Both the position numbers and the translations under genes were made by a program. From Zygnema cylindricum (taxonomy: Eukaryota; Streptophyta; Zygnematophyceae; Zygnematales; Zygnemataceae): a stretch of DNA of 64,000 nt. Below, piece by piece: positions 43,756 through 52,439 of the stretch (position 1 is the first letter of the stretch; every line of letters starts with the position of its first letter). The stretch spans positions 124,001-188,000 of the forward strand of contig JBBHKE010002758.1 in the NCBI GenBank assembly GCA_037447655.1, written 5' to 3'. The notes beneath the pieces were generated by a model, which saw nothing but the letters and a program-made list of their open reading frames with translations, was not told the DNA's origin and did not search any database.

Positions 43756-46700
43756 ATGGATAATAATAATTGCCGTATAAAAACATGTCGAATGGGAACC
43801 CGATTAAGGATTTCGTTCCCTTCCAGCCTTCTTGTGGCAATTTTTCTCTCTCTCCTTTTTTGTAAAGCGAGTTTGTCCCAATTAGAAAAAAAATTACCTC
43901 ATCGACATCAACAAAAAAATGAGAGAGTTTCCTCTTCTCCTCTCCCCAATTCAACTCAAGAAGTCGATTCCGTCGATTCCTTACCTTGTAATTCTTCTGT
44001 CTGGCCTTGTGTGGAGGGAGAGAAGGGAGAGGAGGGAAGAAAGGGAGGGGAGGGTGGGAAGAGGGAGAAAGGGGAGACCGGAGGAAAAGGAGAAAAGGGA
44101 GGGAAGGGAGGGATGGGAGGGAAGGGAGAGAAAGGGGAGAAAGTGAAAGGAGAAAGTGACAAGAAAGTTTCCGGTTTAGGGGAAAAACGAAGTGGTGGAA
44201 AAGTTTCAGATTCCGAGGAGGTAGCAAGTGAGAGGAAGAAAGGAAGAAAGGTAACATCAAAAAACCCAACTGAGGCAGATCAGGACAAGAAACAAGGAGA
44301 GACGAGGGAATCGAGTCATTCTTCGCCGATTGTTCGAGGTTTCAAGCGAGGATATGTTCCTGTTCAACCAGATATGGTGGGGTTAGAAAGAGAGGGCGCA
44401 CAATTTTACGACGAAATGTTATCGGAATCGGCTCAACAAGGAGTTCTTTTTTGGGCCTCTGTGTTACATTTTGAAGGAGAGAAGGGGAAAAATTCTGGAA
44501 AAAAATCGGACAAAAGTTGGGGAATGAACGTTACTATAATGCCGGCTTTTCTCGATTGGAAAAGACAACCTGTTTGTATGCCTACTGCGACCTCTTTTGT
44601 TATCATAAATAACTCAAATTATACCCAACTTATTGTCCATTCGATGTCTACAAATAATATGCAGTTTTATCCTGCGGATTTCCGTGAAACTATTCTTCCC
44701 CCGAACGGGCAAATGGTCGTTTCAATGCTTTTTCTTCCCGGGGCTTTAGGAATGGCCGAAGGGACGTTGGTTTTGGGAACTTCGGTGGGAAAAATTAATT
44801 TACAAATGCACGGATTTGGAGTCCCTTCTCCATATAATTTAGTTCCTTTGGTAGGGTTGAGGGTTTTAATGGGACAACAATGGGTACATCAAATTTCTCT
44901 TTATAATCCATTCGATACCCCTTTACGAGTTATTGAGGCACAAACTCACGAAGCTTTTCTCTCTCTCTCTCTCCCTGAGAAGTTAACACAGGATCATTTG
45001 TCAAGTAATTTACAAAATGACGAGGAATCGGATGAATTTGGCAAATCGAACGAAGGGGGAGAGGAAGAAAAAAAAGCGTTACAAGGTCCAGCTTCTTTAT
45101 GGGAAATCGGTCCTCGAGAAGTTCGTCCAATTCTAAATCTTGAGTTTTTGGGGCCTCTTATGGGACGTTACGTAGGAGTATTAAGGTTACGACTCCGTTT
45201 ACCTTTTTTAGAAGATCAAAATTTAATGATTCCGGTTGACATAGGTACCGTCGGTCCTGGATTATGGAGGGCCCCGGATGAATTAAATTTTGGTACTTTA
45301 GTTAATCCAGAACAAAGTTCAATTCGAGAAGTTTCTTTATTTAACGGAGGAATATATCCAGTTATGTTAGAAGATGTATCAGATTTGGCCTCGGATCCCA
45401 ATTTAGTGGAGGTAAAATATGAAAGAGGACTCATTTTACAACCGGGAATTCTTACCCCGGCTATTGAACTCACATATATGGGAGGTCACGAAACTCCTCC
45501 TCCTCCTCCTCCTCTTTTTGACCCAGAATTGGCGACCTCTGCAGTTTGGGCAGACGCTTGGTGGCAAGAGAGAAGAGTGGTAGTGAGGACAAATTGTACT
45601 AAAACTCCCAGGATAGAAATTATGTACAAATCGAGGGTTATTCATGGGAGTATCACATTTATTCAAGAGGATAGTAATATTTTTTTAGTTCCTCAGAATA
45701 TTTCATGGGATCAGGAGGGAGAGGGAGGAATTTCGGGGAATGGAGGTAGGAGGAAGGAGGTGAAACTCCTCCCTGCTTTTGTCCAAAAAATGGCTTTAGT
45801 AAACAACTTCAAGACACCGTTAATTATATATTCTGTCGCCTGTTTTTATCGAAGATTTGAAATTTTTGGCTTTCCGGATGGTATCCTTTTATCTCCGGGA
45901 GATTCGACTCCTCTTTTTGAGGTTCGTCTTTACCTTTTGGAAACACAAATTGTTTACCCACTTGTTTCTCATCTTGTCGTTTCTTCAAATTTGTCAGAGA
46001 TGGCCTTACCTTTACATGTCCACTCGGGAAAACTACATTTTTCTCTCTCAAACGAAGAAAACAAGAACAAAGAAAAAAACACAGGATTGGAGAAGGGTTT
46101 TGGCAACATTTTGGATCTTGACCTTGGTTTTGTGACAGTGGGACATGCCTTACAGAAAACATTTAATATCACAAACAAAGCTCCTAAAGCAATTCCCATT
46201 ATTTCTGTCAATAGTCATTTACCAGATTTTACCCTCCTTTTAGAGAGTGTTTGGGACAGTTCGGGAAATTTGGTGGGAGGAGGAGGAGGAGGCATCGGAG
46301 AAGTTGGAGGAGGAGGAGGAGAAGTTTCTCCACAGAAAAGTGCAGAAAAATTGAAGAAAAAATCCCTTCTTTGGGAAGGTCCCATAACGGTCCAAGTAAA
46401 CAAAGGGATGAAAGTTTCAAAAAAGGCAAGGACAGGGAAAGGAAAAATCTCTGCAGAAGATTCTCCTGTTGTCTACTTACAACCAGGACAGACAGCCATA
46501 TTCTCTCTTAAAGTCGTTCCTATGGAGGTAGAGGTAAAGAAAGGAGTTATGGAGATAAAAACTCCTTATGAGACTCGCATTATAGCTGTTCAATATGAGA
46601 GTCTGACGGGGGCTGTGGCTCTCTCTCCTTCTCCTATCGTCTTCCCTCCTACTTTTCCGGGTCGTCCCCTCCGAAAACGATTGTATGCCACAAGTACATT

Positions 46701-49700
46701 TTCTCGTCCGATAAATTTGTCGAATCTTATTTCTACCGATATTCGCATTATACCCGAATTAACAGTAACAGAACTTCCTCCCGGAGTTAAAACAGAAATT
46801 GGTAGTCTGGTTTTTGACGCTTCTCGATGTCCCATGGAAGATAATTATATGTTAGGGGAGTATTTTGCGACGGGTACCAATACACCTCAAGGAAACAGAG
46901 GAGGCGGAGGAGGTGGAGGAGGAGGAAGGCAGGGGAAAAAATGGAATAATGATTCGAATTGTAGGGGAAATGGGTTGGAAAGAACATGTGGATGGGGACC
47001 AAATGTGGGAGAAATCGAAGAACAGGCAACGAAAAGGAGAGAGGAAATTTGGTTACGATTACAATTTTCTGGAAAAACGGAAATTGAAACTTCTCTCGCT
47101 TTACATACGACATTGATGAGTAATTGGGGTGTCACAGTTAAAACTTCTTTAAGTAGACCTTTAGTGATTGTTGACCAAAAAGGACTTAATTTTTCTCGAG
47201 TCCAAGTGGGGAGTTCTATTATGCAACCGATTCGAGTGGCAAATCCGAGTGATGGACCAATTAGAATGCAGTTATTAGTAGGGCCGGCAACGGAACAGAA
47301 CTGCACATGTAGAGAGGGGAGAGAGAGGAGGGCGTGGAGAGATGGGAGTGATGGGAGAGAGGGGAGTGAGGGTATTGAGAGGAGAGAGGGGAGAGAGAGT
47401 GGAAACCCATGTGCCTCGCAGGAGACAATACCCACATTAGGTTTTGGTGGAAAATGGCTAGTGGGGTTCAGTTCTGTGAAGGGCGACAGTCCCCTGTTTT
47501 CTTTAGCAGAAGGAGGAGTGTCAGAGGTGGTAGTACCAGCCAAAGGAGAAGCAGTTTTAGGTCCAATTTCTTTTCAACCTACCCGTTTATGTTCGGTGGA
47601 GGGAATTATTTATGTTCGAAATAACTTAACGAGATTAGAATCTACCCCTTTAATCGCTGAGGGAGGATCTGGACAGTTAGATTTTGAGGACAAAGAGAGC
47701 CCGGAAAACCCACTCCAATTGAATGTTTCCGCCTCACTATTAGGTTTAGAAAAATTCAATGGAAACGGAGAAAAAATACAAATCGAGGGGTTTCCGAGAG
47801 ACTGGCCTCGACCAATCGTTCGGAACTTAAATGCAGTTAATCGTGGGAATTTACCCCTTTTGATAAGCAGTTTCAGTTTAACGACAGGAAGAGGAGACTG
47901 CCAGGGTCATGGATTCTCTCTCTCTCCCTGTTCGTCCTTCTCTTTACTACCTGGTCAGTCGATTCCTCTCCAACTCTCTTTCAAACCCGATTTTTCGGCG
48001 TCTCAGATTATTGAGGAACTTAGGGTTACCACTTCGGCTGGTATCGAAACTTTTCAATTGGTGGCAAGATTGCCTCACGAACTCCTCTCTCTGTGTGTAG
48101 AAAATTCTCCCAGTTCTGCAGTCGATTCTCTCCTTAGAAATTTTTTTCTCCTCCTCCTCACAATTCTCCTGGCTATGATAACAAATTCTTTGAGACGAGA
48201 TTTTACTGTTTCCCCATCTCCTTGGTTTTTAGGTTTACCTATTTTACCTTTCCCGCTTCGTACGACAAATTTCCAAATTTTGAATAAAGAAACAAGTTTA
48301 AGTCGGTCGAAAACAGGAGAACAAAAGATGGAAGATTTTTTTTCTGTTTTAGATCAAAATGAAGGAGCTTTACCTGGTTTTTCAAAAACGGGAGAATCAG
48401 AAGCTGGAGATTTTAGGGCACCTCTTACCAAAAGTAAAAGTCTGGAAGGAATTTCGAATACGGAAAAGAAACTAAAAGGATCTCCAGAGGAGTCTGTCAC
48501 ATCTTTGAAGAAAACGACTTCTCTGGTTTTAGAGCAACAGGGAAGTGTAAATTTAGTCACTTCTCCATTATTAACCAAAAATAGTGTGGGAAATTCGACG
48601 AAAACATGGGAGGTTTCGGAAGAGAGAAAGAACAGAGGCTCAGGAGAGAGTAGGATAAGCAAATTTTCTGTCCCTGTAGGGGGGGGGGGGGGGGCAGGGG
48701 GAGGAGGAGGAGACACTGTTAATAACAAAGGAGGTGGGGAAAGTGTCAAAGTGGGTAGTCCTTTAAATCGAAGAGGGTCTGAGAAAAATAATTGGGAAGT
48801 TGTGAATGACACCTCTGCTGGATCAGTTAAAGGGAATTCTGGAATTCATGTTATGAGAAATGAATTAGAAGTGGGATTAAGAGTAAAGTTAGAGGGAAAA
48901 AACGGAGAATTTGGAGATATTTCTGTTACAAACGATATGGTAAATCATGTTTCGTCTCCAAAGAAAACTGTTCAAAAACAACGTAGTCATTTACCGGTAA
49001 CAAAAGATGTCTCTTCTTCTGAAAGTGAGAAAAAGGCTAACTTTGGAACTGAAGATGTCTTTCGACCAAAAATGTGGACTCAAGGAGGAGAAGAAACTGT
49101 CGTCACTCCAAAAAATGGAGTTGTTTCCGAGAAAGAGAAGAGGGGAAGGAAGAAAAAACAGCGTCATTTAGCTCTGGTGGAGGGAGGGAAAGGAGAGAAC
49201 TCAAATTCCAGTGGGATTCGAGCCAAGGAGGAACCCTCTCCTCCTCCCTCTCCTGCCTCTTCTGCAGATCCTTCGAGTCCAACTTTACTCCCCATAAGAA
49301 CTCGAATGGCAAATTCTGTGTGGGAAATGGGTTCTTCTTCCTCTAATTCTCCCACGAAAACTGAATTGTCTTCATCTCTCAGTCCCACTCTCACCTCAAA
49401 AATTACTTTGTTGTCTTCCACTTTGTCTTCTCCCTCTCCTCCTGCGAATATTGGAGTTCGACCGTCTTCCTCGAAGCCTCTAGGGAAACTTTTAGTAAAG
49501 CAGTACCAATCCACCGTAGCTTCTGCAGGAGATAAAGGAGGAGTAGGAATAGAAGTAGGAGGGATAGGAGGAGGAATTTCCAGTGCTATTCAAGGACCTC
49601 ATAGTTCAACCAACGGGGGAACAAATTTACGGTCAAATGTCCATACTCGAAATCGCGATTTGACTAAAGATCATGTAAAAGTGAGCACTAAAGAAAACGC

Positions 49701-51603
49701 CAAACATGATGAAAAAAAGAGTAGTAAAGAGAATAGTAAAGAAGGTAGTAAAGATGGGAAAGAGGGAACCGGTTTGGTGGGTTCTGTTAGGGGACAGATT
49801 TTAGGGTTTGGAAAAGGGGGAACAGTAATTCCTAAAACAGAAAATTCGGAAAATTCATCTAATTCGACAACTGTTTGGAAAACTATTTCCAGACAGGGAG
49901 GCAATTCAACTGAAGATAGCAACATAGAAACTGTCTCGCCTCGAGTTGTTAACAACAACAAAGGAAGTTCTTCCATAATTTCAGGAGTTTCTGAAATTTC
50001 TGGATTTCAACGGAAAGCAGACAACAGTTTTACGGAAACTAAGGAATTGGAGGTTCCGATAATGATTTCTTCAGGGAGTATTGGAAAGAAAGTGGGAGGA
50101 GAAGTAGCTCCGAAAGGTGGACAAATCAATTCTTCTACGCTAAATCTTCCGATTTCAGTGAGCAAAAGACCCATGAGTTCTTTTCTTTCTCCAGGAGCCT
50201 CTCCTTTGGGGTCTCCCACTAATAGAAGTGTTCTCAATCCTCTATCCACTCCATATAAACCCTCTATGATTTCTCCTCTCGCTTCTCCACAAGGCTCTCC
50301 CTTTCTTCACTCAGAAATTGCACCAAATTCCTCTTCGATTTCCAATTTTCCTGCTCCGAATTCCTCCGTTTCAACTTCTGTTCCTGTCCCAGTTTCCGTT
50401 CCAATCTCTGTCCCAATTTCTATTCCTCTCTCCGCCCCGGTTTCTGCTCCGATCTCCATACCAGTTTCCATTCCAATCTCCTTTCCAGGACGAATTATTG
50501 GACCACCGCCAGTGACAACTGTCACCGGGATCGGAAACAGTTCGAACTTGCAGAATTTGGAGGACTTGAATTTACGGAGTTTGGAGGACAGCTGTTTACA
50601 TAAACCTCCGTCTTTTATGGATATGAGAGAAGATTTAGTTTTAGAGAGACCTGTGGGAGAGTCTCAAATTGGGAAAAGATGGAGAGTCCCTCCTATGCCG
50701 GCTCCGGGAGGAGGAAATTTGTCCAATCCTGCGAGAGATTTGAGGTCCGGAAATAGTAAAAAATCCTCAAATTTAGGATTAGGAGGATTTGATACTCTTG
50801 GTTCGATTGGAAAACGAAGTCTCGAAGCCGAAGGAGCTCTCGGAGGACTCGTTTACGATATCTGGGGAAACCATTTTACGGAAATTGGGCCAAATGGGAC
50901 AAACGGGGCTAATGGGCCGAATGGGCCGAATGGGGGAAATGGAGTAAATGGGGAAAATATTTCGGGAAGTCCAAATCCTCCTCTAAACTCACAAGTGAAT
51001 AGGACTGTCTTATCCAATATCGGTTTTAGTCCCTCCTCCTCCTCCTCTTCCTCTCTCATCTCCTCTTCCACTGGAGGAGGAGGAGGTCCTTCTTCCGTTA
51101 TCTCTCCTCCTCAGCAACCTCCCTCTCCCACTAGTAGTCCTTTTTCTTCAAATTTTGCTGGATTTTCAATATTTTCTCAGGCTCCTCCTGTCTTACCCTC
51201 TCCTCTCCCACCTTCCGAATGGAATTCTTCTCCTCCTCCTCCTCTATTGATGGACCTCTCCTCCTCCGATCGAGTCGAAATCGTGGGTTCGATTAATTCT
51301 CCGAGTTTTGTTTTTCCCTCGACCGAAGATAGTTTTTTTGGGTTGGAAAAAGATTTGGGAGAAGGAATATGTTTGGAAGACGAAGGAACATCGACTTTCG
51401 GTTCCCTCACTAATTTGCGTTCTCTCGGAGGCGACGTTTCTCCAAACTCAAGAATGAGTACTTCGCAAACTTTACCTTCTTTTTGGTCTCAAGATATTCC
51501 TCCGGAATCTTTTCTCGTCTCTTCTGAAAGTCAACCTTCGTTTTTACAAATTTCTCAAATGGATACAAATATTGGAAGGACATCCGATCAAGACATATCT
51601 TGA
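43756..51603 (+). CDS. TMEM131-like type I membrane protein with collagen-like segment
   Basis: One uninterrupted frame of 2,615 codons. Start could be residue 1 or the Met at residue 13 (MGTRLRISFPSS), which begins a good signal peptide ending near ASLSQ. Residues about 87-133 are Gly-X-Y triplets rich in Lys/Glu. From about 230 comes the family's PapD-like region (PAFLDWKRQPVCMPTATSF, then FGVPSPYNLVPLVGLRV), followed by Ig-like lumenal repeats with FGTLVNPEQSS and LDLGFVTVGH types. One transmembrane helix lies near 1462-1480 (FFLLLLTILLAMITNSL). The cytosolic tail of about 1,130 residues is low-complexity: Ser/Pro-rich, Lys/Glu-rich, VPVSVPISVP-type repeats near 2206-2245, and NGxNGPNG repeats near 2377-2395. 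In animals TMEM131 helps secretory cargo such as procollagen leave the ER; plant homologues exist with little known. The family call is firm, the function inferred. It lies on the same strand as LON2, 1.3 kb downstream. Confidence 0.88.
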   Translation: MDNNNCRIKTCRMGTRLRISFPSSLLVAIFLSLLFCKASLSQLEKKLPHRHQQKNERVSSSPLPNSTQEVDSVDSLPCNSSVWPCVEGEKGEEGRKGGEGGKREKGETGGKGEKGGKGGMGGKGEKGEKVKGESDKKVSGLGEKRSGGKVSDSEEVASERKKGRKVTSKNPTEADQDKKQGETRESSHSSPIVRGFKRGYVPVQPDMVGLEREGAQFYDEMLSESAQQGVLFWASVLHFEGEKGKNSGKKSDKSWGMNVTIMPAFLDWKRQPVCMPTATSFVIINNSNYTQLIVHSMSTNNMQFYPADFRETILPPNGQMVVSMLFLPGALGMAEGTLVLGTSVGKINLQMHGFGVPSPYNLVPLVGLRVLMGQQWVHQISLYNPFDTPLRVIEAQTHEAFLSLSLPEKLTQDHLSSNLQNDEESDEFGKSNEGGEEEKKALQGPASLWEIGPREVRPILNLEFLGPLMGRYVGVLRLRLRLPFLEDQNLMIPVDIGTVGPGLWRAPDELNFGTLVNPEQSSIREVSLFNGGIYPVMLEDVSDLASDPNLVEVKYERGLILQPGILTPAIELTYMGGHETPPPPPPLFDPELATSAVWADAWWQERRVVVRTNCTKTPRIEIMYKSRVIHGSITFIQEDSNIFLVPQNISWDQEGEGGISGNGGRRKEVKLLPAFVQKMALVNNFKTPLIIYSVACFYRRFEIFGFPDGILLSPGDSTPLFEVRLYLLETQIVYPLVSHLVVSSNLSEMALPLHVHSGKLHFSLSNEENKNKEKNTGLEKGFGNILDLDLGFVTVGHALQKTFNITNKAPKAIPIISVNSHLPDFTLLLESVWDSSGNLVGGGGGGIGEVGGGGGEVSPQKSAEKLKKKSLLWEGPITVQVNKGMKVSKKARTGKGKISAEDSPVVYLQPGQTAIFSLKVVPMEVEVKKGVMEIKTPYETRIIAVQYESLTGAVALSPSPIVFPPTFPGRPLRKRLYATSTFSRPINLSNLISTDIRIIPELTVTELPPGVKTEIGSLVFDASRCPMEDNYMLGEYFATGTNTPQGNRGGGGGGGGGRQGKKWNNDSNCRGNGLERTCGWGPNVGEIEEQATKRREEIWLRLQFSGKTEIETSLALHTTLMSNWGVTVKTSLSRPLVIVDQKGLNFSRVQVGSSIMQPIRVANPSDGPIRMQLLVGPATEQNCTCREGRERRAWRDGSDGREGSEGIERREGRESGNPCASQETIPTLGFGGKWLVGFSSVKGDSPLFSLAEGGVSEVVVPAKGEAVLGPISFQPTRLCSVEGIIYVRNNLTRLESTPLIAEGGSGQLDFEDKESPENPLQLNVSASLLGLEKFNGNGEKIQIEGFPRDWPRPIVRNLNAVNRGNLPLLISSFSLTTGRGDCQGHGFSLSPCSSFSLLPGQSIPLQLSFKPDFSASQIIEELRVTTSAGIETFQLVARLPHELLSLCVENSPSSAVDSLLRNFFLLLLTILLAMITNSLRRDFTVSPSPWFLGLPILPFPLRTTNFQILNKETSLSRSKTGEQKMEDFFSVLDQNEGALPGFSKTGESEAGDFRAPLTKSKSLEGISNTEKKLKGSPEESVTSLKKTTSLVLEQQGSVNLVTSPLLTKNSVGNSTKTWEVSEERKNRGSGESRISKFSVPVGGGGGAGGGGGDTVNNKGGGESVKVGSPLNRRGSEKNNWEVVNDTSAGSVKGNSGIHVMRNELEVGLRVKLEGKNGEFGDISVTNDMVNHVSSPKKTVQKQRSHLPVTKDVSSSESEKKANFGTEDVFRPKMWTQGGEETVVTPKNGVVSEKEKRGRKKKQRHLALVEGGKGENSNSSGIRAKEEPSPPPSPASSADPSSPTLLPIRTRMANSVWEMGSSSSNSPTKTELSSSLSPTLTSKITLLSSTLSSPSPPANIGVRPSSSKPLGKLLVKQYQSTVASAGDKGGVGIEVGGIGGGISSAIQGPHSSTNGGTNLRSNVHTRNRDLTKDHVKVSTKENAKHDEKKSSKENSKEGSKDGKEGTGLVGSVRGQILGFGKGGTVIPKTENSENSSNSTTVWKTISRQGGNSTEDSNIETVSPRVVNNNKGSSSIISGVSEISGFQRKADNSFTETKELEVPIMISSGSIGKKVGGEVAPKGGQINSSTLNLPISVSKRPMSSFLSPGASPLGSPTNRSVLNPLSTPYKPSMISPLASPQGSPFLHSEIAPNSSSISNFPAPNSSVSTSVPVPVSVPISVPISIPLSAPVSAPISIPVSIPISFPGRIIGPPPVTTVTGIGNSSNLQNLEDLNLRSLEDSCLHKPPSFMDMREDLVLERPVGESQIGKRWRVPPMPAPGGGNLSNPARDLRSGNSKKSSNLGLGGFDTLGSIGKRSLEAEGALGGLVYDIWGNHFTEIGPNGTNGANGPNGPNGGNGVNGENISGSPNPPLNSQVNRTVLSNIGFSPSSSSSSSLISSSTGGGGGPSSVISPPQQPPSPTSSPFSSNFAGFSIFSQAPPVLPSPLPPSEWNSSPPPPLLMDLSSSDRVEIVGSINSPSFVFPSTEDSFFGLEKDLGEGICLEDEGTSTFGSLTNLRSLGGDVSPNSRMSTSQTLPSFWSQDIPPESFLVSSESQPSFLQISQMDTNIGRTSDQDIS
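44014..44152 (+). repeat. Collagen-like Gly-X-Y coding repeat
   Basis: Purine-rich GGGAGAGAAGGGAGAGGAGG-type sequence coding a run of about 14 Gly-X-Y triplets (GEKGEEGRKGGEGGK, one break at REK, then GETGGKGEKGGKGGMGGKG). It lies just after the signal peptide and before the PapD-like region of the TMEM131-like protein. It may have arisen by expansion of a GGGAGA microsatellite. A shorter similar purine block recurs at 47310-47400. Confidence 0.8.
48677..48694 (+). repeat. G16 homopolymer inside the TMEM131-like frame
   Basis: Sixteen consecutive G residues followed by CAGGGGG code for a Gly-rich hinge in the cytosolic tail. Such a run is prone to replication slippage and sequencing error. 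Because the frame continues for another 2.9 kb beyond it, the count is probably correct in this assembly. Confidence 0.8.
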
Positions 51604-52439
51604 AAAGATAATTAACTATTAAGAAAAGTTAACATTTTTTACAGAGGGTTTGGGTTAAGAAAAAGACACAGGTTATTAGCAAAGAAGGTACAGATTTCAG
51701 AGTTGATTGAGCTTGCATTTTTTCTGTTTTTCTTTTGTTGTTTTTACCGGTGAAAGGTTTTGTAAAAAAAGATATGTGCAAATTTGTAATAATTGTTGGG
51801 TGAGGGGATAATTTTAATTCTTTTGGACGAGGGATTTTCTATTTATGTAAAAGCAAATAAAAGTGCTGTTCTTGTCAGCAGTTTTTCCATCTTCTTTTTC
51901 CCCCTTCTTTTCCTTAATTCTTTGTTTCAATTATATTTGCGATTTTTAATGTTCAAATTTTTCTTGCCCTGTTTTTGTTGATAACCAACATCTATCTTTC
52001 ACAAGGTTCATACACAGAATCTTTCTTTTTCCTTTTTTGTGCTTTTTGTTTGTTTGTTTGTTGGTTTGCTTCAATCTGGCTTTTTTCCATAAGGTTCCTT
52101 TCTTGTGAATGATTTTTTTTTCTTCCAAAACCCTAACTTTTAAAAATCCAGGACTTGGTTAAAAAAGTGCGATGGTAAACCATTTGAGTTCATGGGAACA
52201 AAAGTGGTGACAATGCCAAAACTGAAAAACAACATGCGGAGGGAAGCAAGCAAAAAGGAAAAGCAAGGCGAAAGAAACAAACAAACAAAAAAAAGGCACA
52301 TAAAACAAAGACACGCAAAGAAGCAACAACCACTAAGTAGTGTATTTAAACAAACATTACATAGCCAAACCTCAAGATAGCTAAAGAGCTATCAAAATCA
52401 ACGTCGTAAGTCCCCCGCTGAGGGAGTTCCAGAGCATGC
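51604..52439. other. 3' flank of the TMEM131-like gene, no gene seen
   Basis: AT-rich sequence probably containing the 3' untranslated region; AATAAA occurs at 51857-51862. An imperfect inverted repeat is formed by 52025-52075 (TGTGCTTTTTGTTTGTTTG type) and 52258-52310 (CAAACAAACAAAAAAAAGGC type), separated by about 180 bases. No frame with features. Confidence 0.5.

Noticed and set aside
46887-47543. Antisense frames of up to 218 codons across the TMEM131-like gene (also 43739-44269, 48354-48812)
   Set aside because: Simple-sequence complement of the Gly/Lys/Glu-rich sense frame (Pro/Leu/Ser-rich), without independent features.
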